DNA of 32,883 nt from Haloarculaceae archaeon (GTDB taxonomy: Archaea; Halobacteriota; Halobacteria; Halobacteriales; Haloarculaceae): positions 1 to 32,883 of the forward strand of contig SKTU01000035.1 in NCBI GenBank assembly GCA_007122455.1. Reading direction: 5' to 3'. Below the pieces are notes generated by a model. It worked only from the letters and a program-made list of their open reading frames with translations. It was not told where the DNA came from and made no database searches. Of the stretch, positions 25,125 to 32,883 are shown piece by piece; positions within the stretch are counted from its first letter, which is position 1; each line of letters begins with the position of its first letter. The position numbers were made by a program, and so were the translations under genes.

Positions 25125-26260
25125 GCTTCGATTCCGAAGAGATCCGCTGCGTTCTTCCCCATGATCTTCTCGACCGCCTCGTCGTCGAACTGTGACCGAA
25201 TGCGGTCGAACAGCTCCGCCGGGAGATCGAAGTCGGGGTGTGGGAGGTCGGCGGAGTACATGACGGAGTCGGGGCCGATCATCTCGATGATCTGTGCGAT
25301 GTGTCGCCCGTCACGGGCCGTGTGACCGAGCGGTTGCGTGGTGAAGTAGAACTGGTCGCTGATGTACTCGCTCGGGAGCTTCTCCAGTACCGGGACGTCG
25401 TGAGGAAGCTCCAGATAGTGGTCGTCGAGCCGCCACGTCATGTACGGGATCCAGCCGATTCCCGCCTCGTTGAAGACGAACTCGACATCCGGGAACCGCT
25501 CCGGCGTACCGTTGAACAGGAGCGAGGAGAGGTTCCACATGTGCGTGAACGGGTGCATTATCGCGTGCTCCTCGGCGTACGTCTGGGACCAGTTGTGCTG
25601 CATCGGGAACGACCTGTGAACTGCTCCCGTGTTGGAGTGGTAGTGAACCGGGAGGTCGTGTCGCTGAGCCGCCTCGTAGATGGGATCGTACCGTCGATCT
25701 CCCGCGGCCGGAACCAGCCCTGCCGGCGGGATCAGTACGCCGACGACGCTATCCTCGTCGGCCCACTCGTCGATCTCCTCGGCCGCGCGGTTCGGCTCGT
25801 GCGGTGCGACGACCATTATGTTGCTGATCCGGTCGCTGTCGGCGAAGTTGTCGATCAGATAGCGGTTGTACGCGCTCACGAGCGCGCGTGCGATCCGGGA
25901 GTTGTTGACCGTGTTCACGACCGCGACGAGCGTCGGGTTGACGATCGAGTGGTCGATGCCGTACTCGTCCATCAGATCGTGCTTCCCCTCGATGTCGTTC
26001 GCGCCGCTCCAGAGATCGACGTCGGCGGTCCCCTCGTCCTGCCCGTCGGGGAAGATCGGCGTCGGGGCGGTGATGGAGAAGATGTCGCTGAACGGGATCT
26101 CCGAGAGCTTTATCAGCTGCTTGATCCCCTCGTCCCGGTCGTCCATGTACGGATAGAGGTCGTCGACACTCTCGGTCAGGTGGGAGTCGGCATCCACGAC
26201 GAGTCCGACGTCGTCGATCGACGTCACGCTCGAACGTGCCTGTGATTGACTTGCTACCAT
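25121..26260 (-). CDS. Amidohydrolase-2 family protein (ACMSD-like)
   Basis: A 379-aa metal-dependent hydrolase or decarboxylase of the amidohydrolase_2 group, which includes ACMSD and the decarboxylases of resorcylate and 5-carboxyvanillate. Visible residues are VVDADSHLTES at about 21-30 (the usual D-x-D-x-H variant of the first metal motif), LPVHYHSNTGA in the middle, HPFTHMWNLSSLLFNGTPERFPDVEFVFNE and the Asp motif MYSADLPHPDFD near the C-terminus. The reaction is not predictable: C-C hydrolysis or decarboxylation of a ring product is typical. It is the first gene of a two-gene operon with the Rieske protein, and a TATA-like element lies near 26287 on the minus strand. Confidence 0.88.
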   Translation of the reverse strand: MVASQSQARSSVTSIDDVGLVVDADSHLTESVDDLYPYMDDRDEGIKQLIKLSEIPFSDIFSITAPTPIFPDGQDEGTADVDLWSGANDIEGKHDLMDEYGIDHSIVNPTLVAVVNTVNNSRIARALVSAYNRYLIDNFADSDRISNIMVVAPHEPNRAAEEIDEWADEDSVVGVLIPPAGLVPAAGDRRYDPIYEAAQRHDLPVHYHSNTGAVHRSFPMQHNWSQTYAEEHAIMHPFTHMWNLSSLLFNGTPERFPDVEFVFNEAGIGWIPYMTWRLDDHYLELPHDVPVLEKLPSEYISDQFYFTTQPLGHTARDGRHIAQIIEMIGPDSVMYSADLPHPDFDLPAELFDRIRSQFDDEAVEKIMGKNAADLFGIEA

Positions 26261-26280
26261 GGTTCGCGAATTTCGACTTC

Positions 26281-26294
26281 TAATTCATAAACAT
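26281..26294 (-). promoter_or_regulatory. TATA-like element of the amidohydrolase-Rieske operon
   Basis: The minus strand reads ATGTTTATGAATTA, centred about 27 bp upstream of the ATG at 26260. Confidence 0.45.
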
Positions 26295-26426
26295 TCGGCC
26301 GTATATTCGAGTGGTGACCGGGGGAACGGGATCTCTCTTCGCGGGAAATCCGGCCGTACCGGCCGCCGGTGCGGCTGACAGGTGTCTGACGGAGAACTAT
26401 GTACGGGCGGCGCCACTTGCCCGACG

Positions 26427-28181
26427 ATGGGCGAGGAAACGATCACTGTGGGCGAAATCAGTCGAGGGAGCGACGCGGGAGCCCCCGTCGAACTCCCCGT
26501 CGTGGACGTACTGACCGGGCGGTCGTTTATCACCGGGAAATCCGGTTCCGGAAAGTCGAACTCCGCGAGCGTCGTCTGCGAGAAGCTGCTCGACGAGGGG
26601 TATGGCATCCTCATCGTCGACATCGACGGCGAGTACTACGGGCTCAAGGAGGAGTACGAGATCCTCCACGTCGGCGCGGACAACGAGTGCGATCTGCAGG
26701 TGGGGGTCGAACACGCCTCCAAGATCGCCGAACTGGCGCTCGAGGGGAACGTTCCGATCATCCTCGACGTGTCGAGCTTCCTCGACGAGTCGAAGGCACG
26801 GGAGCTGTTGACCGAGGTGACCAAGCAGCTCTTCGCCAAGGAGAAGAAGCTGAAGCAACCGTTCCTGATGCTCGTCGAGGAGGTTCACGAGTACATTCCC
26901 GAGGGCGGCGGCGTCGACGAGTGCGGCCGGATGCTTATCAAGGTCGGAAAGCGCGGTCGCAAACACGGGCTCGGAATCGTCGGCATCTCCCAGCGTCCCG
27001 CCGACGTGAAGAAGGACTTCATCACGCAGTGTGACTGGCTCGTCTGGCATCGGCTCACGTGGAACAACGACACGAAGGTCGTCGGTCGCGTGCTCGGCGA
27101 GGAGTACGCCGACTACATAGAGGAGATGAACGACGGCGAGTGTTTCCTCATGACCGACTGGGCGGAGTCGATCCAGCCGGTACAGTTCGAACGCAAGCGG
27201 ACGTTCGACGCGGGGGCGACGCCGGGGCTCGACGACTTCGAGCGCCCCGAACTGAAGAGCGTCAGTAGCGGTCTCGTCGAGGAACTCCAGGAGATCTCCG
27301 ACGAGACCGAGCGCCGCGAGAACCGGATCGAGGAGCTACAGCGGGAACTGGCGAAGAAGGACGACCGGATCACCGACCTCGAGCGGCAGCTCTCGGACGC
27401 TCGCGATCTGAAGCAGATGGCCGACCGCTTCTCGAGAGCGATGATGGAACAGGCCACCGGTCGTCCGCTCTCCGGTTCACCCGGTCGACAGAGCGAACTC
27501 GACGAGGCGGCCGATCCGGTTCGACCGCCGGAGGAGCTCCGGGCGGAACTGGACGCGGTTCGGAACGGTGACCGGGAACCGGCGTCGACGCCGGTTCCGA
27601 ATGCCGCGGACACCGGCGTCGACGTCGGCGAGTTCGACACCGAGAGTGTCGGAGTCGGACCCGGGGCGTCAGATGCCGGTTCCGAGGACGCGTCCGACTC
27701 GAATTCGGAATCCACCTCGGAGGCGGTAACTGACGCCGCAGTGACCGACGAGTCGGTCGACGACGACACTGACCGATCGACGGTCGACGGGGACGTTCCG
27801 CCGCTCGTCGCGAGGCTCCGGCGGGAGATCGACTCGCTCGAGGAGCCGGCGCTGTCGATGTTACGGCACTACCGCGAGTACGGCCCGACGACGCCGGTCG
27901 AGGCTCACGCCGCCGCCGGCGGATCGGGTGATCGAACCGCGGCGTACGCCGCGAACCGACAGCTCCGAACCCGGCGGCTGGTCGAACACGTCGGTCGCGG
28001 CAATCACGATTACGCGCTCACGGCGCTCGTCTCCGAGGAGTGTCGCGATCCGTTCGCGGAGTCGGAGCCAGCCGAGGAGACGGTCGATCCGCTGGTGCGG
28101 ACGATCGAGGCGACGTTCGTCGACGGCGTCGAGCCGGCGTCGTTCGACGCAGACGAGGCGGCGCCGTGGCCCGAACCGTAG
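26427..28181 (+). CDS. HerA/DUF87-like ATPase
   Basis: A 584-aa ATPase of the HerA/FtsK-like fold found throughout haloarchaea. Walker A is GKSGSGKS at 37-44 and Walker B-like ILIVDIDGEYYGL at about 61-73. A second acidic motif is FLMLVEEVHEYIPEGGG (about 146-162), followed by a long conserved stretch GKRGRKHGLGIVGISQRPADVKKDFIT. After the ATPase core come a coiled coil at about 280-340, an Asp/Ser-rich linker at about 370-450, and a C-terminal helical, winged-helix-like part (RTAAYAANRQLRTRRLVEHV). The role is probably DNA or chromatin motor activity; no nuclease partner NurA is nearby. An alternative GTG at 26382 would add 15 residues; the ATG fits the family better. Confidence 0.85.
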   Translation: MGEETITVGEISRGSDAGAPVELPVVDVLTGRSFITGKSGSGKSNSASVVCEKLLDEGYGILIVDIDGEYYGLKEEYEILHVGADNECDLQVGVEHASKIAELALEGNVPIILDVSSFLDESKARELLTEVTKQLFAKEKKLKQPFLMLVEEVHEYIPEGGGVDECGRMLIKVGKRGRKHGLGIVGISQRPADVKKDFITQCDWLVWHRLTWNNDTKVVGRVLGEEYADYIEEMNDGECFLMTDWAESIQPVQFERKRTFDAGATPGLDDFERPELKSVSSGLVEELQEISDETERRENRIEELQRELAKKDDRITDLERQLSDARDLKQMADRFSRAMMEQATGRPLSGSPGRQSELDEAADPVRPPEELRAELDAVRNGDREPASTPVPNAADTGVDVGEFDTESVGVGPGASDAGSEDASDSNSESTSEAVTDAAVTDESVDDDTDRSTVDGDVPPLVARLRREIDSLEEPALSMLRHYREYGPTTPVEAHAAAGGSGDRTAAYAANRQLRTRRLVEHVGRGNHDYALTALVSEECRDPFAESEPAEETVDPLVRTIEATFVDGVEPASFDADEAAPWPEP

Positions 28182-28187
28182 CCGTAG

Positions 28188-28832
28188 CTACGCGAGCGGT
28201 TCGACGAGGTCCTCGAGCGCCGCGCGCGGATTCGAAGCCTTCGCCACGCCGGAGGCGAGCAACACGCCGCGGGCTCCGAGATCGGCAGCCGCGACCACGT
28301 CCTCGCCGGTCGAGATTCCGGCTCCACAGAGCACCGGTACGTCACCGACGTTGTCGGCAGCCGCGACCGCGTCCCGGACGACGTCCGGGTCGGCCTTCGA
28401 AACCGGCGTCCCGGTGCCGATGAGCTCCGGCGGCTCGACGGCCACCGCGTCGGGCTCCAGCGCCGCAGCGGCTGCACTCTGTCGCGGATTGTTCGCACAG
28501 GCGACGGTCTCCAGGCCGGCCCGCTCTGCGCCCCGGATCGCGGCATCGATATCTGCGAGCTTCAGTCGCTTCTCGGAGTGGTTCACGAGCGTTCCGACGG
28601 CGCCGGCTTCGGCGACGGCTTCCGGAAGCGTGCTGCCGGTGTTCGAGCCGTGCTCGACGGGGGAGACGTGCTGGGCCCACGTCTCGGCGCCGGTCGCGGC
28701 GACGCGCTCTACGTGGGCGGCCTGCGGTGCAACCGCGATCCGAACGCCGCTGTCGTCGGCGACGTCGGCAACCGCTTCGGCGACGGCCACGGGGTCACAC
28801 GGGTACGCCTTCAGATTGACGAGAACGAACAT
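28188..28832 (-). CDS. tpiA: Triosephosphate isomerase
   Basis: A 214-aa archaeal triosephosphate isomerase, converting dihydroxyacetone phosphate and glyceraldehyde 3-phosphate in glycolysis and gluconeogenesis. All catalytic residues are present: Asn6 and Lys8 (LVNLKAY), His85 (LVNHSEKR) and Glu133 ([12 protein letters not shown]). The phosphate loop is [10 protein letters not shown]. The short length is normal for archaeal enzymes, which lack the extra surface loops. The ATG at 28832 is supported by a TATA-like element at 28854-28862. It is convergent with the HerA-like ATPase and divergent from the acyl-CoA dehydrogenase. Confidence 0.96.
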   Translation of the reverse strand: MFVLVNLKAYPCDPVAVAEAVADVADDSGVRIAVAPQAAHVERVAATGAETWAQHVSPVEHGSNTGSTLPEAVAEAGAVGTLVNHSEKRLKLADIDAAIRGAERAGLETVACANNPRQSAAAAALEPDAVAVEPPELIGTGTPVSKADPDVVRDAVAAADNVGDVPVLCGAGISTGEDVVAAADLGARGVLLASGVAKASNPRAALEDLVEPLA

Positions 28833-28853
28833 ACCGGACGAGCGTCGGCCGGG

Positions 28854-28862
28854 CAAAAATAG
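28854..28862 (-). promoter_or_regulatory. TATA-like element of tpiA
   Basis: The minus strand reads CTATTTTTG, about 26 bp upstream of the tpiA ATG. Confidence 0.5.
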
Positions 28863-28907
28863 CTGACTATCCGACGGATTGAGGGCGCTTCGGGTCGTGA
28901 CCGTGGT

Positions 28908-30041
28908 ATGAGCTTTCGACTCACCGCCGAGCAGGCGGCGATCCGGGAGGCGGTCCGGAGCTTCGGCGACGAAGAGATCCGGCCGGTTGCCAGCGCCTAC
29001 GAGGACGACGAGCGGTATCCGGCGGCGCTTCTCGAGGCGGCGGCGGAACTGGATCTCGTCGCCCCGCACGTCCCCGAGGCGTACGGCGGTGCGGGAACGG
29101 ATCCGGTTTCGACGGTGCTGATCACCGAGGAGCTGTGGCGAGCCGACCCTGGAGTCGGCGGTTCGATCTCGGCTGCCGACTTCGGGACCGGAATGATTCT
29201 CGAGTACGGTGACGAGTGGATGAAGGAGAAGTGGCTCCCGAAGATCACGGCGGGAGAGACGCCGATCGCGACCGGCATCTCCGAACCGGCCCACGGATCG
29301 AACGTCGCGGGGATGGAGACGACCGCCGAGAAGGACGGCGGCGACTACGTCATCAACGGCACCAAGATGTGGATCACCAACGGTAGCGTCGCCGACGTGG
29401 CGATCATCATGGCAAAGAGTTCACCCGAGGAGGGCCACGCCGGCATCACCGCGTTTCTCACTCCGACTGACGTCGACGGCTACGACGCGACGCGCATCGA
29501 CAACAAGCTCGGGATCCGCGCACAGGACACCGCCGAGATCGTTCTGGACGACCTCCGGGTTCCCGAGGGGAACGTCGTCGGTGAGCTGGATCGCGGCTTC
29601 TACCAGCTGATGGAGTTTTTCGCCCCCGCGAGGGTCGACGTCGCCGGACAGGCGGTCGGCGTGGCGCAGGCCGCACTCGAGGAGGCGCTCGACTACGCCG
29701 GCGAGCGCGAGCAGTTCGACCAGAAGATCGGCGAGTTCCAGGCGATCCGCCACAAGATCGCCGGGATGGCGACGGACGTCGAAGCCGCTCGCTCGCTGGC
29801 GTACCGTGCCGCCGAGGCGCTCTCCGGTGGCGAGGAGGCGACGCGGCTGGCGTCGATGGCGAAGCTGTTCGCCTCCGAACGCGCGGTCGAGGTGACCGAC
29901 GAGGCGGTTCAGGTTCACGGCGGTGCCGGCTACGTGAGCGACCACCACGTCGAGCGGTTCTACCGCGACGCCCGTATCACGAAGATCTACGACGGAACGA
30001 GCGAGATTCAGAAGAGCATCATCGCCGACGAGCTGGGCTAA
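28908..30041 (+). CDS. Acyl-CoA dehydrogenase
   Basis: A 377-aa FAD enzyme that introduces a trans-2,3 double bond into acyl-CoA thioesters in fatty- or branched-acid oxidation, passing electrons to ETF. The domain order is normal: helical N-domain ([15 protein letters not shown]), a beta domain with [18 protein letters not shown] and [14 protein letters not shown], and a C-terminal helical domain with [19 protein letters not shown] and [22 protein letters not shown]. The position of the usual catalytic base reads IYDGTSEIQ: Asp362 where most short- and medium-chain enzymes have Glu (YEGT). An Asp can still work but less well, or a Glu elsewhere may serve. The gene ends 4 nt inside the convergent aMBF1 gene. 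Confidence 0.93.
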   Translation: MSFRLTAEQAAIREAVRSFGDEEIRPVASAYEDDERYPAALLEAAAELDLVAPHVPEAYGGAGTDPVSTVLITEELWRADPGVGGSISAADFGTGMILEYGDEWMKEKWLPKITAGETPIATGISEPAHGSNVAGMETTAEKDGGDYVINGTKMWITNGSVADVAIIMAKSSPEEGHAGITAFLTPTDVDGYDATRIDNKLGIRAQDTAEIVLDDLRVPEGNVVGELDRGFYQLMEFFAPARVDVAGQAVGVAQAALEEALDYAGEREQFDQKIGEFQAIRHKIAGMATDVEAARSLAYRAAEALSGGEEATRLASMAKLFASERAVEVTDEAVQVHGGAGYVSDHHVERFYRDARITKIYDGTSEIQKSIIADELG

Positions 30042-30565
30042 TCCTTTCGCTTTACGACGTCGCCGAGGGTCATCCCTCCCTCCGAGGATCCGCCCGACCA
30101 CTCGCTGTCGTCGGTTTCGCCGCCGGCACTCAGCGAGATATCGAGCGCCTTCTCGAGCTTTCGCTGGATTGCGTCGCTTGGAAACATGTCGCCGCGCTCG
30201 AGCTTCCGTATCAGACTCGCCTTCTCGTTGAGCTGGTTGGCCAGCTCCTCCTGGGTGAGCTCCCGCGACTCGCGGGCGGTTCGGATCCGGTCGTCGTAGT
30301 CGCTCGCGACCTCTTCCATATCGTCGAACATGTCGCGGCGGCGGCCACTGGACCCCCCGTCACCCCCGCTCGACGTGCCAGACGTGCTCTTCGACGTACC
30401 GGTGCTCGAGGACGTGGAGTACTTCGTCGACGTGCTGGAGGTTTCCTCCGTCCGGATCTCCGTGCCGAACTCCGCACAGTTGCCACAGACGTCGAGCTCG
30501 GCCCCCTCGATCTTCACCGTGGTCGGTGCCCCGGTTTCAGTTCCGCACATCTCACACTGGACCAT
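30038..30565 (-). CDS. Multiprotein bridging factor aMBF1
   Basis: A 175-aa archaeal homologue of MBF1, a transcription and translation-linked factor. The N-terminal zinc ribbon has Cys4 and Cys7 (QCEMCGTETG) and Cys27 and Cys30 (VCGNCAEFG). A Ser/Thr/Gly-rich linker of about 35 residues (about 45-80) follows, then a cro-type HTH at about 90-145 (RIRTARESRELTQEELANQL, SLIRKLERGDMFPS), and an acidic Ser/Gly tail. The start at 30565 begins with the zinc ribbon. A TATA-like CCCTTTTGC at 30589-30597 (minus strand) is about 27 bp upstream. Its stop overlaps the stop of the acyl-CoA dehydrogenase by 4 nt. Confidence 0.92.
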   Translation of the reverse strand: MVQCEMCGTETGAPTTVKIEGAELDVCGNCAEFGTEIRTEETSSTSTKYSTSSSTGTSKSTSGTSSGGDGGSSGRRRDMFDDMEEVASDYDDRIRTARESRELTQEELANQLNEKASLIRKLERGDMFPSDAIQRKLEKALDISLSAGGETDDSEWSGGSSEGGMTLGDVVKRKD

Positions 30566-30605
30566 ACTCGTTCGTTGCCCGTCGGACCGCAAAAGGGTTT
30601 CCCGG

Positions 30606-31235
30606 TTAGCTGAGCGCCGCCATCGAGTAGTAGAACCGCTGTAGCGCCGTCAGATGTCCGACGACGGCGAAAAAGACGAGTAGCCAGCCGACGATCGTCA
30701 GACCGGCGACGGTGGCGGAGCTGAACGCGGCGACGACGGTGACGAGCCCGATGATCGCGAGCCGGTCGGCGCGCCCGACCAGCCCGCCGTAGACGCGGTC
30801 GAGCCCGACTGCCTGTGCCTGCGTGCCGAGATACGACGTCATCAGGACGCCGGTGATCGCCAGAAAGCCGAGCAGATACGTGCCGGTTCCAGCGGCCAAC
30901 CCTGCGACGATGACGATGTCGGCGTACCGATCGAGGACGTGATCGAGGAGATCGCCCGCACGCGAATCCGTCCCCTGCCGTCTAGCGAGCGCCCCGTCGA
31001 GTAGATCACACCACCCGCTGAAGAAGACGAGAACCGCGCCGACCAGATAGAGCGACGCCTCCGGACCGATGCCCCAGACGGCGGTTCCGGCCAGCGTGTA
31101 CGCACCACCGGCACCGACGGCGAACACGAACGCGAGCACGCTGACGCCGTCGGGAGTCAATCCAGCCCGGTTCGCCGTGGTGACGAACGGTTCGAGTACG
31201 CGCTCGGCCATCGGTCGAAGTGTATCGAGTGTCAT
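30606..31235 (-). CDS. CDP-alcohol phosphatidyltransferase family protein
   Basis: A 209-aa integral membrane enzyme with about six transmembrane helices. It carries the complete CDP-alcohol phosphotransferase motif D77-x2-D-G-x2-A-R-x8-G-x3-D-x3-D102 (starting WCDLLDGALARRQG). Such enzymes transfer a polar head group to CDP-archaeol, making archaetidyl-glycerophosphate, -inositol phosphate or -serine; which one is not visible in the sequence. It overlaps the upstream adenylate-kinase-like gene by 4 nt and is the last gene of the hisC operon. Confidence 0.9.
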   Translation of the reverse strand: MTLDTLRPMAERVLEPFVTTANRAGLTPDGVSVLAFVFAVGAGGAYTLAGTAVWGIGPEASLYLVGAVLVFFSGWCDLLDGALARRQGTDSRAGDLLDHVLDRYADIVIVAGLAAGTGTYLLGFLAITGVLMTSYLGTQAQAVGLDRVYGGLVGRADRLAIIGLVTVVAAFSSATVAGLTIVGWLLVFFAVVGHLTALQRFYYSMAALS

Positions 31236-31738
31236 AGGTACTCCGTGAAGTCGACGGTTCCGGCGCTCGGCGCACGCTCGCCCGAGACGACGGATTCGAT
31301 CTCGGACGCGACTGCTCGCGGCGAGCGGTCGGTGGTGTCGATCTCGTACACCGCGTCCGTTCCGTGCCGGTCGACCGACTCCGAGAGAATCACGTCGAGG
31401 GCTTCGGCGTCGGCGTTCTCCGTCGCCTTCGCTTCGGATTCGCCCCGCCCCCTGAGCCGTTCGACGAGTACGTCGGGGCGACACCGGAGAACGGCGACGC
31501 GGTCCACGTTTAGGTGGTGGGACAGGTGTGACTCGACGACCACGTCGTCGGCGTCCGACAGCCGCTCGTCGATCGCATCGAGATCGGCGACCAGGCTTCC
31601 GCGATCGGGGTCCTCGCCGATCGAGAGTCCTTCCTCGGCGATCAGATCGTTGAGGTGGACGACGTCCAGATCGGTCTCGAGCAGTTCGGTGGCCGTCGTC
31701 TTTCCGGTTCCCGGGGTCCCAGTCACGGCGATTCTCAT
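31232..31738 (-). CDS. Adenylate kinase-like P-loop NMP kinase (Fap7-like)
   Basis: A 168-aa kinase of the AK6/Fap7 type, interconverting adenine nucleotides and, in eukaryotes and archaea, linked to small-subunit ribosome maturation. The P-loop is GTPGTGKTT at about 7-15 (MRIAVTGTPGTGKTTATELL). Further family marks are VVHLNDLIAEEGL, VVVESHLSHHL in place of a Walker B, and VAVLRCRPDVLVERLRGRG. The length is normal. It starts at the ATG overlapping the hisC stop by 4 nt and overlaps the next gene by 4 nt, so the three genes are translationally coupled. Confidence 0.88.
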   Translation of the reverse strand: MRIAVTGTPGTGKTTATELLETDLDVVHLNDLIAEEGLSIGEDPDRGSLVADLDAIDERLSDADDVVVESHLSHHLNVDRVAVLRCRPDVLVERLRGRGESEAKATENADAEALDVILSESVDRHGTDAVYEIDTTDRSPRAVASEIESVVSGERAPSAGTVDFTEYL

Positions 31739-32802
31739 ACGAGCTCGTTCAACACCTCAACCGCCCGTTTCGTCTCCTCGCGGGTTCCACAGCTGATTCG
31801 GATACACTGTGGAAGTCCGAACGAAGTCGTGTCGCGGACGATAACGCCGCGCTTTTGAGCCGCTTCCGAGACGGCAGTCCCGTCCTTGACGGCTGCGAGG
31901 ACGAAGTTCCCCGCACTCTCCCACGTCTCCGCTCGGAGGTTCTCGTAGATGTACTCGCGGGCCCATCGGACCCCATCGACCGATCGCTCGACGTGTTCGT
32001 CGTCGGAGAGCGCGGCCAATCCCGCCCGACAGGCGATCTCGGAGGCGGCGAACGGCGTGTTCACGCGGGCGTAGGCGCTCGCCCACTCGGCGGGGACGAC
32101 CGCGTATCCCAGCCGGAGGCCGGCCAGCCCGTAGGCCTTCGAAAACGTCCGCAGTACGGCCACGTCGTCGCGCGGTTCGAGAAGCGGGATCGTTGAAGGC
32201 GTCTCGGAGAACTCGCCGTACGCTTCGTCGACGACAACGAGCGTCTCCTCGTCGGTTCCGTCGGCGATCGTCTCGACGTCCTCGCGCGACAGTTCGCTCC
32301 CCGAGGGGTTGTGCGGACTGGTGAGATAGACGATCCGTTCGTCCTCGTAGCTGTCGAGAATCCGTTCGGGCGACTGTTCGAAGTCGTCGGCCTTTCGGAT
32401 CGGATAGCTCCGGACGGTGCCGTGGTGGTATCGGGCGCTCATCCCGTAGTAGGCGAACCCCGGTTCCGGGACGAGAACCGGATCCCCCGGATCGAGCATC
32501 GCTCGGGCGAGATAGTCGAGGGCACCGTCGCCGCCGTTCGCGAGCCAGATCTGTCCGGAGCTCACCGACCACCGGTCGCCGAGCCGATCGCGGAGATCGG
32601 CCGCCGACGTCTTCGGATAGCCGTGAACGCGCGGCGCGAACTCGCGGATCGCCGCGACCGCGTCCGGGCTGGCGCCGAAGGCGTTCTCGTTCGAGGACAG
32701 CTTCACCAGGTCGTCGGGATCGAGCCCGAGTTCGCGAGCCACTTCCTCGATCCCCCGGCCGGCTTCGTAGGCCACGTGGGACGACAGATCCCGCGGTTGC
32801 AT
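31735..32802 (-). CDS. hisC: Histidinol-phosphate aminotransferase
   Basis: A 355-aa PLP-dependent class I/II aminotransferase of the HisC type, converting imidazole-acetol phosphate and glutamate to histidinol phosphate in histidine synthesis. Visible are KLSSNENAFGASP (substrate-side loop), Asn165 in LTSPHNPSGSEL, Asp192 in VVVDEAYGEFSE, Lys222 in FSKAYGLAGLRLGYAV as the Schiff-base lysine, and the C-terminal Arg in CIRISCGTREE. Length and motifs are normal. It is first in an operon with an NMP kinase and a CDP-alcohol transferase. A TATA-like element is about 27 bp upstream of the ATG at 32802. Confidence 0.93.
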   Translation of the reverse strand: MQPRDLSSHVAYEAGRGIEEVARELGLDPDDLVKLSSNENAFGASPDAVAAIREFAPRVHGYPKTSAADLRDRLGDRWSVSSGQIWLANGGDGALDYLARAMLDPGDPVLVPEPGFAYYGMSARYHHGTVRSYPIRKADDFEQSPERILDSYEDERIVYLTSPHNPSGSELSREDVETIADGTDEETLVVVDEAYGEFSETPSTIPLLEPRDDVAVLRTFSKAYGLAGLRLGYAVVPAEWASAYARVNTPFAASEIACRAGLAALSDDEHVERSVDGVRWAREYIYENLRAETWESAGNFVLAAVKDGTAVSEAAQKRGVIVRDTTSFGLPQCIRISCGTREETKRAVEVLNELV

Positions 32803-32824
32803 AGCTGTGATATGAGTCGTCGAG

Positions 32825-32833
32825 CGTATAAGT
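32825..32833 (-). promoter_or_regulatory. TATA-like element of the hisC operon
   Basis: The minus strand reads CTTATACGC, centred about 27 bp upstream of the hisC ATG, fitting a leaderless transcript. Beyond it, to the window end, only 50 bp remain and no gene is seen. Confidence 0.55.
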
Positions 32834-32883
32834 ACACCTACATCGGACGGTTCGGGAAACCCTTTTTGCCGCTCCGTAACACC

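Noticed and set aside
26382-26426. GTG at 26382 as start of the HerA-like ATPase
   Set aside because: The added residues (Cys-containing, no conservation pattern I recognise) do not fit the family; MGEETITVGE is the typical opening.

Overview
The window looks like haloarchaeal (class Halobacteria) chromosome. The base composition is GC-rich and the predicted proteins are very rich in Asp and Glu. Most genes seem to start at or close to their transcription start, with a TATA-like element about 25-30 bp upstream of the ATG. Several families are archaeal or haloarchaeal: GHMP-type shikimate kinase, two-AAA-domain CDC48, aMBF1, short archaeal triosephosphate isomerase, and a HalOD1-domain protein. 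I cannot name the genus. No rRNA, tRNA or CRISPR array was seen.

Layout. 1-1012: an IS5-type insertion sequence with matching 17-bp ends, whose transposase carries an in-frame stop shortly after the catalytic Glu. 1161-7141: housekeeping genes (chorismate mutase and shikimate kinase overlapping each other, two small haloarchaeal proteins of unknown function, a 44-aa zinc protein, a CDC48 AAA ATPase, a type II NADH dehydrogenase-like flavoprotein, an HTH regulator). 7338-13215: class III aminotransferase, MATE exporter, a 375-bp gap with a long inverted repeat, alpha/beta hydrolase, GNAT acetyltransferase, a LysX/ArgX-type ATP-grasp ligase and an Lrp/AsnC regulator. 13436-17304: HalOD1 protein, Tat lipoprotein, DNA polymerase IV with a C-terminal PCNA-binding motif, VOC protein, F420/flavin PPOX-type protein.

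17334-26260 is the least ordinary part and reads as a catabolic locus: cupin, short-chain dehydrogenase (SDR1), ThDP-dependent enzyme, PpnP-like cupin, Leu/Phe/Val dehydrogenase-like enzyme, a second short-chain dehydrogenase (SDR2), a Na+/solute symporter with a 51-aa membrane partner, and a translationally coupled amidohydrolase plus Rieske protein. A plausible flow is uptake by the symporter, oxidative deamination, ThDP-dependent C-C chemistry on a 2-oxo acid, and SDR redox steps; the substrate cannot be read from sequence. SDR1 and SDR2 share a 120-bp block with a single mismatch although their flanks have diverged, which suggests gene conversion. SDR1 and the ThDP gene are fired apart by two mirror-image copies of the same promoter element. 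Before the symporter lies a 328-bp gap with nested hairpins that may be a small RNA or a leader.

26427-32802 returns to housekeeping: HerA-like ATPase, triosephosphate isomerase, an acyl-CoA dehydrogenase with Asp at the usual catalytic Glu, aMBF1, and a tightly overlapping hisC / adenylate-kinase-like / CDP-alcohol phosphatidyltransferase operon.
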